64,000 nucleotides of DNA. It comes from Pantoea phytobeneficialis (GTDB lineage Bacteria; Pseudomonadota; Gammaproteobacteria; Enterobacterales; Enterobacteriaceae). Below, in pieces: positions 39,811 to 49,291 of the stretch. Location of the stretch: assembly GCF_009728735.1 (NCBI RefSeq), contig NZ_CP024636.1, forward strand, positions 1,679,616 through 1,743,615, read 5' to 3'. Below the pieces are notes generated by a model, which had not been told where the DNA came from, made no database searches, and saw only the letters and a list, made by a program, of their open reading frames with translations. The position numbers and the translations under genes are program-made. Positions within the stretch are counted from its first letter, which is position 1; each line of letters starts with the position of its first letter.

Positions 39811-41928
39811 TTATGACCACTCAGCCATATCGATCACCCGGTCTGCCGAGGCGATAGTTGAAGGGCGGTGGGCGATCAGGATACGGGTGATGTTCAGCCC
39901 GCGGATGGCTGCATTGATTCGGCTCTCGTTATCGACATCAAGGTGGCTGGTTGCCTCATCCAGAAATAACACCTGGGGGCGACGATACAGTGCGCGGGCG
40001 ATCAGCAGCCGCTGCTTTTGCCCGCCAGAGAGACTTCCCCCTAACTCACTAATCAACGTTTGATACCCCATCGGCATTGCCAGAATATCATCGTGAATTT
40101 GGCTGAGTCTGGCGCATTCCTGTATCCACGCATCATCTGGCTGGGTATCAAAGGAGCAAATGTTCTCCGCCACGGAACCGGCCAGTAGCGTGTCCTCCTG
40201 AAGTACGCAGGCGATACAGGCCTGCCAGTTGGCGATCCCGCTGGCACGAATGTCGATGCCATTGACATACACCTCTCCGCCTGTCGGCTTCAGCAATCCG
40301 GCCATAATCTTCAGCAGGGTGGTTTTTCCTCTACCGGAGGGGCCGGTGATCGCCACACATTCTCTGGCATGAATATCCAAATCCAGCTCATTGAACAGCA
40401 AGGGGCTGAACGGGTCGTGCCGGAAGGTCAATTTTCTGACGGATAATGCCGCTGGCTCCTCGTGGTGCAGAAGCGGATGGACAGGCGCGCCAGGTGTCGT
40501 TTCAGGTGTCGCAAGGACGATATCGGCCACGCGGTCCTTATGCACAGACAGCATGCGGAGCTGGAGCACATTATCCAGCAGGGCCGCAGTGCGATCGGCA
40601 AAGAGTCCACGATAGGTGCTGAAGGCGACAAACATCCCCAGCGTCATATGCCCGGCAATCACCGCATTCGCCCCCAGCCACAACAGGGTAATTTGTTGCA
40701 GCGTGGCAATCAGGGTATTGCCGCCTGAAAACAGCATCTCAAAGCGGGTCTTGCGGATGGTGGTATTAGCGCTTTCGACATTCAGGTTTAACCAATGCTG
40801 CGCCCGTAGTGCCGCTAATCCCAGCGCTTTGATGGTGTGGATGCCATACAAGGTTTCCATAAAATGGGAACCGGAACGGGCATTTTTGACAATTTGTTCT
40901 TCTGAGCTTTGTCGCCATGCCTGGTAGGTACCCAGACGAAACAGGATCCACAGCAGGGTAAACGCCAGCACTACCCATAATAAACTGCCGCCATACAACA
41001 GCATCATGATAATCAGACCTACGGTCATAATGCTGTCGATAATGCCGCTGACCACATTACTGGTCAGAGTGGTTTGTAGCGTCTCCAGCGAGGTAAAGCG
41101 CGACTGAATATCGCCAAGCTTGCGCTTTTCAAACCATTCGGTTGGCAACGCGAGCAGATGATCAAACAGCCGCGCTTTGCCTTGCACCGTAATCAGGGTG
41201 CTCATGACCAGCGAAGTCCAGCCTCTGAGCATGCTGGCACCGGTGCGAAACAGCACAAAAAACACTAATCCGAGACAAATCAACGTCAGTAGTCCGGCAT
41301 CGCTGGCGGGGATGGCATGGTCCAGCACCATCTGCATCCCCACGGGCAGCAGCAGACTGACGGATTCTATCAGCACCGAGTAACAGAATAATTTGGTGAG
41401 CGTAGTTCCCAGGCCAGCAATGCGTCCCGTCAGTGACCAGAGAGGTATGCGTGGGCGGGCAGGGGAATTTTTCGGTATCTCACCCGAGGGCCATAATTCC
41501 AGCGCCACGCCGGTAAAATGCAGCGAAACTTCCTGCATCCCCAGCACACGATGGCCTGTAGCCGGATCATGAATAACGACGCGGTTACGCTTAACCGCAA
41601 CCAGCACTACAAAATGGTTAAGATCCCAGTGCAGGATACAGGGCAACTTCAGCGCTCGCAGATTATCCATCTCCAGCCGTAGTGCGCGCGATTTCAGACC
41701 GGCCATCGCTGCGGTATCGATCACGGTACGCAGGGTCGCCCCCCGGGATGAGATGCCGGATTGTTGGCGCAGCAGTCTCAGATCTGCCGGTAACTGATAC
41801 CAACTGGCGATCATCGCCAGACTAACCAGCCCACATTCAGCCGCTTCAGTTTGCAACAGCACCGGTATGCGACGTCGCAGGCGGATATGCAGGCGGGAGA
41901 AGAGTTCTTTCATTTCACCGTTCGTCAC
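39811..41928 (-). CDS. Peptidase-containing ABC exporter (CvaB-like, PCAT) for double-glycine peptides
   Basis: A 705-residue protein with three domains. The N-terminal C39 peptidase has oxyanion Gln26 and catalytic Cys32 in QTEAAECGLVSL, His105 in LNHFVVL and Asp121 in HDPATG, so it is intact. A six-helix membrane domain spans about residues 160-430. The ATPase has Walker A GPSGRGKTT, signature LSGGQKQRLLIARAL, Walker B VLFLDEATSHLD and IAHRPST. It cleaves the leader after Gly-Gly and exports the peptide. It starts with GTG at 41928, giving MTNGEMKELF, which aligns with the MTN start of CvaB. It overlaps the membrane fusion gene by 14 bases. Confidence 0.92.
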   Translation of the reverse strand: MTNGEMKELFSRLHIRLRRRIPVLLQTEAAECGLVSLAMIASWYQLPADLRLLRQQSGISSRGATLRTVIDTAAMAGLKSRALRLEMDNLRALKLPCILHWDLNHFVVLVAVKRNRVVIHDPATGHRVLGMQEVSLHFTGVALELWPSGEIPKNSPARPRIPLWSLTGRIAGLGTTLTKLFCYSVLIESVSLLLPVGMQMVLDHAIPASDAGLLTLICLGLVFFVLFRTGASMLRGWTSLVMSTLITVQGKARLFDHLLALPTEWFEKRKLGDIQSRFTSLETLQTTLTSNVVSGIIDSIMTVGLIIMMLLYGGSLLWVVLAFTLLWILFRLGTYQAWRQSSEEQIVKNARSGSHFMETLYGIHTIKALGLAALRAQHWLNLNVESANTTIRKTRFEMLFSGGNTLIATLQQITLLWLGANAVIAGHMTLGMFVAFSTYRGLFADRTAALLDNVLQLRMLSVHKDRVADIVLATPETTPGAPVHPLLHHEEPAALSVRKLTFRHDPFSPLLFNELDLDIHARECVAITGPSGRGKTTLLKIMAGLLKPTGGEVYVNGIDIRASGIANWQACIACVLQEDTLLAGSVAENICSFDTQPDDAWIQECARLSQIHDDILAMPMGYQTLISELGGSLSGGQKQRLLIARALYRRPQVLFLDEATSHLDVDNESRINAAIRGLNITRILIAHRPSTIASADRVIDMAEWS

Positions 41929-43201
41929 TGACTGGCCCCGTGATGCTGTTTTTCAGGAAATAGTAAGGGGAGAGCATCCACTGCCACAGTGGCCGCTTTT
42001 CAAGAAACACCGTGGCCTGAAGCTGCATACCACTGGCTAATGGCAGCGTTTTTCCCTGCCAGCGCAATCCCTGGTGATTCAGCGCTACATTGGCTTTAAA
42101 CCAGGCTCCGGCGATCTGCCCATCCGCTAACCGTGGCGCGCTGCCATAGTTGTTGAGTTCACGCGGTGAAACCGGCGCGGAGGATATCGACAGCACCTTG
42201 CCCGGAAACTGACCATATTTCTCCGCCGGGTACGCGGCATAGCTGATATTAATCATGTCACCGGGTTTGACGTAGGGGACGCTGTCGTTCGGTAGCCAGA
42301 TCACCAGGCTGGGGGTGCTATCGCCGGTCGGTACCAGTTGCGCCAGGCTATCGCCGTCGCTAACCATCTCACCTTCAGTGACGCTTAATGACGAGATACG
42401 TCCGGCTGAGGGGGCGGAAATCAGGCGCTCACTGCCTGCGTCAGCTTCCGCCAACTGCCGCTCGATATCGGCCTGACGAATGTGGTACTGCGCCTGCTGG
42501 GCGTCAAAATCGGCGGCACGGGTCACCTGCTGGCTGAGCAGCTCTGCAATCTGCATATCCTGTTGTACCCGCTGCGAGTTCAGGCTATGCCAGACACTAA
42601 GCTGTTGATAAAAAAGATAGCGTTGATTGTTTTGCTGGTCGGTGGTGATCAACCCCTTACGCATGAAACGGCTATAGTCGTTCATACTGCTGCGCATCAC
42701 GTTCAACCCTTCAGTGGCAGAATCCACCATCTGTTGGGTTTTTTCGCGGGCGCTGCGTAACTGATCAAGTTGCTGCTGAATGCTGGTCAGGGTGGCGCGT
42801 CGATTTTGTTCCAACTGATGCTGCATTTCTCCCATCTGCTGCTGCTGTTTTTTCAGCAGGGCACGGGTGGTGGCGCTGAGGTTGCCGGAAGAGGACACGC
42901 GGCTGATATCCAGCGCATACAGCGGCGTACCGGCATTGACCTGTTGGCCGGGGGAGACTAATAAACGGGAAATCACCCCTTGTTCAGGTGCAAACAGATT
43001 GATGGTGTGGGGCCAGGTGATGACTTCGCCACTGACATTGGCCCGGCGTGTGTAGCTGCCCTGCCACAGAAAAAGCAACAGTGCGGCAAGAAACAGTAAG
43101 GTGATGCACAACGTTATCCATACGGGCCAGCCCGTGATAAGCAGAATCGGTCCGGCGTAACGTGACTGCAAATGTTCACTGACTTCCTTGCGAAACAGCA
43201 T
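41915..43201 (-). CDS. Membrane fusion protein of the microcin exporter (CvaA/HlyD-like)
   Basis: A 428-residue periplasmic adaptor with one N-terminal membrane helix (ITLCITLLFLAALLLFLW). The N-terminal lipoyl half ANVSGEVITWPHTINLFAPE is followed by a long Gln-rich coiled coil (about residues 100-260) and the C-terminal half-lipoyl/beta-barrel region (SAGRISSLSVTEGEMVSDGD, VIWLPNDSVPYVKPGD). The ending RPLWQWMLSPYYFLKNSITG matches CvaA closely. It links the ABC exporter to a TolC-type outer-membrane channel, which is not encoded here. GTG at 43207 is an alternative start. Confidence 0.9.
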   Translation of the reverse strand: MLFRKEVSEHLQSRYAGPILLITGWPVWITLCITLLFLAALLLFLWQGSYTRRANVSGEVITWPHTINLFAPEQGVISRLLVSPGQQVNAGTPLYALDISRVSSSGNLSATTRALLKKQQQQMGEMQHQLEQNRRATLTSIQQQLDQLRSAREKTQQMVDSATEGLNVMRSSMNDYSRFMRKGLITTDQQNNQRYLFYQQLSVWHSLNSQRVQQDMQIAELLSQQVTRAADFDAQQAQYHIRQADIERQLAEADAGSERLISAPSAGRISSLSVTEGEMVSDGDSLAQLVPTGDSTPSLVIWLPNDSVPYVKPGDMINISYAAYPAEKYGQFPGKVLSISSAPVSPRELNNYGSAPRLADGQIAGAWFKANVALNHQGLRWQGKTLPLASGMQLQATVFLEKRPLWQWMLSPYYFLKNSITGPVSDER

Positions 43202-43207
43202 AAACAC

Positions 43208-43385
43208 ACCAGCGCATAAAATGGACTGATGAGAAAGATAGTCAGCAACCCTGGGCTTATCCAGTATCAGGGCTGATATTTTACGTGGGCGGGGTTAAAA
43301 AGAGTCATGTTTAATTTTATGATATATAAAGACAATCAATTTATGGTGTTTTCAATGGAATGATAAAACCATTAATTTAATTTAA
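43208..43385. promoter_or_regulatory. A/T-rich region upstream of the microcin exporter genes
   Basis: Non-coding, A/T-rich, between the mfd 3' end and the membrane fusion gene. It should hold the promoter of the export operon, but no clear consensus could be assigned. A rightward frame of 18 codons at 43307-43363 is too short to call. Confidence 0.4.
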
Positions 43386-43411
43386 GCTGATGCGCATTGC
43401 TGCGCACCAGC
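43386..43411 (-). terminator. Candidate terminator of mfd
   Basis: GCTGATGCGCA and TGCGCACCAGC pair around TTGC, with one A/C mismatch, 9 bases after the mfd stop. The sequence that follows on the minus strand is A/T-rich without a pure T run. Confidence 0.5.
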
Positions 43412-43419
43412 AATAAGCC

Positions 43420-46400
43420 TTACACTCGATTTTTCATCAGGTCACTGACGAAATTCTGCACCCACTCCATGCGCGTTTTGCGCTCGGCTAAATCGCGGGT
43501 GAATTTCAGGCGTGTCGGACCATCCAGCTTCCACTGGCGCGGGTCTTTTTGCAGCAGACCAATCAACCAGCCAGGATCGACGTGATTCTGCGGCGCGAAC
43601 TCAAAGAAACCGCCTTTTTCACTGGCCTCGATGCGGCGCACACCCAGCTGACGCGCAACTAAACGCAACGCTGCAATATCCAGCAGATTACGTGCTGCAT
43701 CAGGCAGGGAGCCAAAGCGGTCAATCATCTCCACCTTAAGCTCAGCCAGTTCGCCGTCATCGCTGGCGCTGGCGATGCGTTTGTACAATGACAGACGGGT
43801 GTTCACATCAGGGATAAAATCATCCGGCAGCAGCGCTGGCATACGCAGCTCAATGTCCGTCTGGTTACTGGTGAGGTCTTCCAGCGAGGGTTCACGTCCG
43901 GCCTTCAGCGCATCGACCGCGCTTTCCAGCAGCTCCATATACAAGGTAAACCCGATGGTTTCCATCTGGCCGCTCTGATCTTCACCCAGCAATTCACCGG
44001 CCCCGCGAATCTCCAGATCGTGGGTCGCCAGCGCAAAACCGGCACCCAAATCCTCCAGTGAGGCGATAGCTTCCAGTCGCTTTTGTGCGTCGGTGGTCAT
44101 GGCTTTCGGATGTGGGGTCAGCAACCAGGCATACGCCTGGTGGTGCGAACGGCCGACACGACCACGCAACTGATGCAACTGCGCCAGGCCAAAATGGTCG
44201 GCGCGTTCGATGATGATGGTATTGGCGCTTGGCACGTCGATACCAGTTTCGATGATGGTGGTACACACCAGCACGTTGAAGCGCTGGTGGTGGAAATCGT
44301 TCATCACCCGTTCCAGATCGCGCTCACGCATCTGGCCGTGACCAATGGCGATGCGGGCTTCCGGCACCAGTTCCGCCAGCCGTTGGGCCGCCTTTTCGAT
44401 GTTTTCCACATCGTTGTACAGATAGTAAACCTGGCCGCCGCGCAGCACTTCACGCAGAATTGCTTCACGCACCACCAGGCTATCGTACTCGCGCACAAAG
44501 GTTTTCACCGCCAGACGGCGTGCCGGTGGCGTAGCGATAATCGACAGATCGCGCATGCCGCTCATCGCCATATTCAGGGTACGCGGGATCGGGGTCGCGG
44601 TCAGCGTCAGAATATCGACATCGGCGCGCATCGCCTTGATGCGCTCCTTGTGACGCACACCAAAGCGGTGTTCTTCATCGACAATTAACAGCCCGAGATC
44701 GTGCCACTTCAGGTCACTCATCAGTAGCTTGTGCGTGCCGATCAGGATATCAACTTTGCCCTCTGCCGCCTGCTCCAGTATCTGGTTTTGCTCTTTGGCA
44801 CTGCGGAAGCGTGACAGCATCTCAATGCGGATGGGCCAGTTGGCAAAACGATCGCGGAAATTATCGTAGTGCTGCTGAGCCAGCAGGGTGGTGGGCACCA
44901 GTACCGCCACCTGTTTGCTGTTCTCCACCGCCAGGAAGGCGGCGCGCATCGCAACCTCGGTTTTACCGAAGCCCACGTCACCGCACACCAGACGATCCAT
45001 GGCCAGCGGCTGACACATATCGCTCAGTACGGCGTTGATCGCCTGGGCCTGATCCGGCGTGGTTTCAAACGGGAAGCCTTCACAGAACAATTGGTATTGA
45101 TCGCGGTCGTGCTTAAAGGCAAAACCGGCTTTGGCGGCGCGCTGGGCATAGATATCCAGCAGTTCTGCTGCCACGTCGCGCACTTTTTCTGCCGCTTTCT
45201 GACGGGCGCGGGACCAGGCATCGCTTCCCAGCTTGTGCAGCGGCGCGTTTTCGTCAGCGCCCCCGGCGTAACGGCTGATCAGATGCAACGACGAGACCGG
45301 CACATACAGTTTGGCGTCGCCAGCGTAGGAGAGCATCAGATATTCGGCTTCAATCCCCCCGGCTTCCAGTCGGGTCAGGCCAATATAACGTCCCACGCCG
45401 TGTTCCAGATGCACCACCGGCTGACCGGGATGCAACTCGGCGAGGTTGCGGATCAGCACATCCGGGTTAATGGTGCGGCGGTTGTCCTGACGGCGGCGGC
45501 TGACACGCTCGCCCAGCAGGTCGCTTTCACAGATAAACGCCAGCTGGCGTGCGTTATCGATAAAACCGCGTTCGCTGGCACCAATCATCAGGCTGTGCGG
45601 TTGTGCGCTGGCGTCCGCCAGGCGGCTGATGGGCTGTGGACGCAATTTGATGCGCGCCAGCAGTTCCTGCAAGCTTTCACGCCGGCCTTCGCTCTCGACT
45701 GAGAACACCACCGGACCGTTGAACTGTTCCAGGAACTGACGCAGCAGATCGAGTGGCGCTTTGGCCTGAGCCTGCACCGTCAGTTCCGGCAGCGGTTGAT
45801 AGCCGAGGTTGGTATTGGCGGCCTTGTCAGCCAGCGTTTCGCTGCTTAACTGGACGCGTGGCCAGGCTTTCAGCTCACTGAATAACGCATCCGGACGCAG
45901 CCACAACGCCACCGGCTCCAGCAGTGGGCGCATCGGGTCGATACGGCGGTTTTCAAAACGCGCATTGACGTCTTGCCAGAAGCGCTGCGCGCTGCTTTCC
46001 AGGTCGCCGCTGTTAACAATCAAAGTGTTGGCAGGTAGGTAGCTGAATAACGTCGGCAGCGCCTGCTCGAAAAACAGCGGCTGCCAGTATTCAATCCCGG
46101 CGGGCAGGGTGCCTTTGCTCACCTGCTGATAAACGTGTTCCGCTTCGCGGCGCACATCAAAGGTTTCGCGCCAGCGGGTGCGAAACTGTTCAATGGCGGC
46201 TTTATCGGTCGGGAATTCATGGGCTGGTAGTAGATTGATGGCGTCGACCGCTTCCAGCGTGCGTTGGCTGTCGACATCAAACAGGCGCAGGCTATCGATT
46301 TCATCATCAAAGAAGTCAATGCGGTACGGCTGATCGCTCCCCATCGGGAACAGGTCGAGCAGCGCGCCACGCGTGGCATATTCCCCGTGCTCCATCACCT

Positions 46401-46863
46401 GGTCGACATGGCGATAACCGGCTTGTTCCAGTTGGTCGCGCAGGGCATCGCGCGAAAGCTGTTGCCCTTTACGCATCACCAGCGCATGGCCGTGTAAAAA
46501 GCTGTGCGGGCAAACGCGCTGCATCAGCGTGTTCACCGGCATGATCAGCATGCCCTGAGTCAGGGTCGGCAATTGATACAAGGTGGACAAACGGGAGGAG
46601 ATAATGTCCTGATGCGGGGAGAAGCTGTCGTAGGGCAGCGTTTCCCAGTCGGCGAGGTTACTGACCGGCAGATCGGTGAACTGGCGAATCTCTTCCTGTA
46701 GTCGCAGGGCAGATTGCATATCCGGGGTAATCATCAGCACCGGACCCTGATGATGTTCGGTGATGCTGGCACACTCAACCGCCTGGGCGGCTCCCACCAG
46801 TTGACCGAGTTGACGGTGGTCACCGGCTTTGACTGGCAGGGTATAACGACTCTGTTCGGACAT
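43420..46863 (-). CDS. mfd: Transcription-repair coupling factor Mfd
   Basis: A 1147-residue DNA translocase (E. coli 1148). The N-terminal UvrB-homology region starts SRYTLPVKAGDHRQLGQLVG. The RNA polymerase-interacting domain has VVHLEHGVGRYIGL, the helicase has Walker A VCGDVGFGKTEVAMRA and DEEHRFG, and the TRG motif region is RGRVGRSHHQAYAW. It releases stalled RNA polymerase and recruits UvrA. The frame extends upstream, but the ATG at 46863 (MSEQSRYTLPV) matches the family start. Confidence 0.97.
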   Translation of the reverse strand: MSEQSRYTLPVKAGDHRQLGQLVGAAQAVECASITEHHQGPVLMITPDMQSALRLQEEIRQFTDLPVSNLADWETLPYDSFSPHQDIISSRLSTLYQLPTLTQGMLIMPVNTLMQRVCPHSFLHGHALVMRKGQQLSRDALRDQLEQAGYRHVDQVMEHGEYATRGALLDLFPMGSDQPYRIDFFDDEIDSLRLFDVDSQRTLEAVDAINLLPAHEFPTDKAAIEQFRTRWRETFDVRREAEHVYQQVSKGTLPAGIEYWQPLFFEQALPTLFSYLPANTLIVNSGDLESSAQRFWQDVNARFENRRIDPMRPLLEPVALWLRPDALFSELKAWPRVQLSSETLADKAANTNLGYQPLPELTVQAQAKAPLDLLRQFLEQFNGPVVFSVESEGRRESLQELLARIKLRPQPISRLADASAQPHSLMIGASERGFIDNARQLAFICESDLLGERVSRRRQDNRRTINPDVLIRNLAELHPGQPVVHLEHGVGRYIGLTRLEAGGIEAEYLMLSYAGDAKLYVPVSSLHLISRYAGGADENAPLHKLGSDAWSRARQKAAEKVRDVAAELLDIYAQRAAKAGFAFKHDRDQYQLFCEGFPFETTPDQAQAINAVLSDMCQPLAMDRLVCGDVGFGKTEVAMRAAFLAVENSKQVAVLVPTTLLAQQHYDNFRDRFANWPIRIEMLSRFRSAKEQNQILEQAAEGKVDILIGTHKLLMSDLKWHDLGLLIVDEEHRFGVRHKERIKAMRADVDILTLTATPIPRTLNMAMSGMRDLSIIATPPARRLAVKTFVREYDSLVVREAILREVLRGGQVYYLYNDVENIEKAAQRLAELVPEARIAIGHGQMRERDLERVMNDFHHQRFNVLVCTTIIETGIDVPSANTIIIERADHFGLAQLHQLRGRVGRSHHQAYAWLLTPHPKAMTTDAQKRLEAIASLEDLGAGFALATHDLEIRGAGELLGEDQSGQMETIGFTLYMELLESAVDALKAGREPSLEDLTSNQTDIELRMPALLPDDFIPDVNTRLSLYKRIASASDDGELAELKVEMIDRFGSLPDAARNLLDIAALRLVARQLGVRRIEASEKGGFFEFAPQNHVDPGWLIGLLQKDPRQWKLDGPTRLKFTRDLAERKTRMEWVQNFVSDLMKNRV

Positions 46864-46957
46864 GGGGTCTCGACATTCTCTCCTTTTATTCCAGGGCGTC
46901 ATCATTCCACAATCCGCCCTGAGGATCACCTGTCGCGGTGCTTTTTTCCCGGTTCCG

Positions 46958-47167
46958 TTACTTAATTGATTGCTGCGTATAATGCATACGCGGTCGATCG
47001 ACGTTGGCCCAGGAGAGTTCCTGTTCCAGATGATAACTGTGGTTACCGTCGTCCCACTTCACGTAATAACCGGTTGGCGCATCACCCTGCTCGAACACGT
47101 TGACGATCACGCCTTTAATTTCACCCGATTTGTGTTTAACGATACTGCCTTTGGGAAACTTGAGCAT
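46958..47167 (-). CDS. Small conserved-looking protein of unknown function, SH3-like
   Basis: A 69-residue protein starting MLKFPKGSIVKHKSGEIKGV and continuing with GYYVKWDDGNHSYHLEQELSWAN. Alternating short beta-strands, the KGSIVKHKSG turn and the WDDGN turn suggest a small SH3/KOW-like barrel. I do not recognise a named family. GGGGG lies 8 bases before the ATG at 47167; the frame opens further at 47194. It is read leftward just upstream of mfd, where E. coli has ycfT. Confidence 0.7.
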   Translation of the reverse strand: MLKFPKGSIVKHKSGEIKGVIVNVFEQGDAPTGYYVKWDDGNHSYHLEQELSWANVDRPRMHYTQQSIK

Positions 47168-47397
47168 ATGTTGTACCCCCACACTCAACATCACTACTTA
47201 GTGTAGTTTACCGCAGCGGCTGACCAATAAACGTACAATTAACGTCATTATTTTGTCGCTTTTTTGTGCATGAGGTCGCTATGCGACGCATTTTGACGCA
47301 ACTTTGCCGCAGACTCAGAGGGTTAGAGGTTTCATAAAGCAGGCGGCTCCTTTATCATCCCACTACTTATTTTCAGGCTACTGCCAAGACGGATCTC

Positions 47398-48597
47398 ATG
47401 TATCAACCAGTCGCGTTATTCATCGGCCTGCGCTACATGCGTGGCCGCGCTTCAGACCGCTTCGGTCGCTTCGTCTCCTGGCTCTCCACTATCGGCATTA
47501 CGCTGGGAGTGCTGGCGCTGGTGACAGTGCTGTCGGTGATGAACGGCTTCGAGCGAGAGCTGGAGGGCAATATCCTCGGTCTGATGCCGCAGGCGCTGGT
47601 GACCAGCGATAAAGGCAGCATCAATCCGCAGCAACTCACGGCGCAAAGCCTTAATTTGCAGGGCGTCAGCCGTGTCGCGCCATTGACCACCGCCGATGTG
47701 GTGCTGCAAAGCGCCCACAATGTTTCAGTCGGGGTGATGCTTGGCATCAACCCGGACGAAAAAGACCCCTTAACCCCTTATCTGGTCAATACCCCGCAGA
47801 GCGTGCTGCAAGCCGGACAATACAACGTGATTCTCGGTGAGCAACTGGCCGGGCAGTTGGGCGTCAAACGTGGCGACCAGCTGCGTCTGATGGTGCCGTC
47901 AGTCAGCCAGTTTACGCCGGTAGGCCGTGTGCCGAGCCAGCGTATCTTTACCGTGGCGGGTACCTATGCCGCCAACAGCGAAGTGGACGGCTACCAGATC
48001 CTGGTGAATCAGCAAGATGCCTCACGCGTGATGCGCTATCCGCTTGGCAACATCACCGGCTGGCGTCTGTGGCTGGATAAACCGCTCGACGTGGATACCC
48101 TCAGCCAGCAAAAACTGGCCGATGGCCTGGTGTGGAAAGACTGGCGCGAGCGCAAAGGCGATCTGTTCCAGGCGGTACGCATGGAGAAAAATATGATGGG
48201 GCTGCTGCTCAGTCTGATCATTGCTGTCGCCGCGTTTAACATCATTACCTCGCTGGGCCTGCTGATTATGGAAAAGCAGGCCGAAGTGGCGATTCTGCAA
48301 ACCCAGGGCTTAACCCGTCGGCAGATTGTGGCGGTGTTTATGGTGCAGGGCGCCAGCGCCGGTATTATCGGTGCGTTGCTCGGCACGCTGCTGGGGGTGT
48401 TGCTCGCCAGCCAGCTCAACCATTTGCTGCCGGTGATTGGCCTGTTCCTCGATGGTGCCGCGTTGCCGGTGGACATCAATGTCTGGCAGGTGGTCACCAT
48501 TGCGCTGGTGTCGATGGCCGTGGCGCTGCTTTCTACTTTTTATCCGTCATGGCGCGCTGCCGCCGTTCAACCCGCTGAGGCCTTACGTTATGAGTAA
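47398..48597 (+). CDS. lolC: Lipoprotein-releasing ABC transporter permease LolC
   Basis: A 399-residue permease, same length as E. coli LolC. An N-terminal membrane helix ([20 protein letters not shown]) and large periplasmic domain are followed by three C-terminal helices ([20 protein letters not shown]). It passes outer-membrane lipoproteins from the inner membrane to LolA. The sequence [20 protein letters not shown] at the N terminus is typical. It overlaps lolD by 8 bases. Confidence 0.96.
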   Translation: MYQPVALFIGLRYMRGRASDRFGRFVSWLSTIGITLGVLALVTVLSVMNGFERELEGNILGLMPQALVTSDKGSINPQQLTAQSLNLQGVSRVAPLTTADVVLQSAHNVSVGVMLGINPDEKDPLTPYLVNTPQSVLQAGQYNVILGEQLAGQLGVKRGDQLRLMVPSVSQFTPVGRVPSQRIFTVAGTYAANSEVDGYQILVNQQDASRVMRYPLGNITGWRLWLDKPLDVDTLSQQKLADGLVWKDWRERKGDLFQAVRMEKNMMGLLLSLIIAVAAFNIITSLGLLIMEKQAEVAILQTQGLTRRQIVAVFMVQGASAGIIGALLGTLLGVLLASQLNHLLPVIGLFLDGAALPVDINVWQVVTIALVSMAVALLSTFYPSWRAAAVQPAEALRYE

Positions 48598-49291
48598 CAC
48601 CCCTTTGTTGCAGTGTCGTGACCTGTGCAAACGCTATCAGGAAGGCAGCGTGCAGACCGATGTGCTGCGCAACGTGGCTTTCAGCCTGCAACCCGGTGAA
48701 CTGACGGCGATTGTCGGCAGCTCCGGTTCCGGTAAGAGTACTTTGCTGCATCTGCTGGGCGGGTTGGATGCGCCAACCTCTGGCGATGTGATCTTTGATG
48801 GTAAATCCCTGAATGCGATGTCCTCTTCGGCCAAAGCTGAGCTGCGCAACCGTGAGTTGGGCTTTATTTATCAGTTCCATCACCTGCTGCCGGATTTCAC
48901 CGCGCTGGAAAACGTGGCGATGCCGCTGCTGATTGGTAAAGCGGCCAAAGGTGAAGCGGAAGCGCGCGCCCGTGAGATGCTGGCGGCCGTTGGGCTGGAG
49001 AAACGCGCTGCGCACCGTCCTTCCGAGTTATCCGGTGGTGAACGGCAGCGTGTGGCGATTGCCCGTGCGCTGGTGAATCGCCCGCGTCTGGTAATGGCGG
49101 ATGAGCCAACCGGCAACCTCGATGCCCGCAACGCTGATGCGATCTTTGAGTTGCTGGGTGAACTCAATACCCGCCAGGGCACCGCATTTCTGGTGGTGAC
49201 ACATGATTTACAGCTGGCGAAACGTCTCAGCCGTCAGATGGAGATGCGCGACGGTCAGTTGAGCGAACATTTAACGCTGGGAGCGCAGTAA
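48590..49291 (+). CDS. lolD: Lipoprotein-releasing ABC transporter ATPase LolD
   Basis: A 233-residue ATPase with Walker [19 protein letters not shown], the Lol motif around [20 protein letters not shown], signature [15 protein letters not shown], and Walker [13 protein letters not shown]. It powers the LolCE permease. The frame is open far upstream inside lolC, but the ATG at 48590 ([12 protein letters not shown]) matches the family start. It overlaps lolE by one base. Confidence 0.96.
   Translation: MSNTPLLQCRDLCKRYQEGSVQTDVLRNVAFSLQPGELTAIVGSSGSGKSTLLHLLGGLDAPTSGDVIFDGKSLNAMSSSAKAELRNRELGFIYQFHHLLPDFTALENVAMPLLIGKAAKGEAEARAREMLAAVGLEKRAAHRPSELSGGERQRVAIARALVNRPRLVMADEPTGNLDARNADAIFELLGELNTRQGTAFLVVTHDLQLAKRLSRQMEMRDGQLSEHLTLGAQ

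Noticed and set aside
43307..43363. Rightward 18-codon frame MFNFMIYKDNQFMVFSME as possible immunity peptide
   Set aside because: Too short, on the opposite strand to the microcin genes, with no clear ribosome-binding site. Chance frames of this size are common in A/T-rich DNA.
44869..45702. Rightward 277-codon frame inside mfd
   Set aside because: Antisense shadow of the mfd helicase region, which is strongly conserved on the minus strand.
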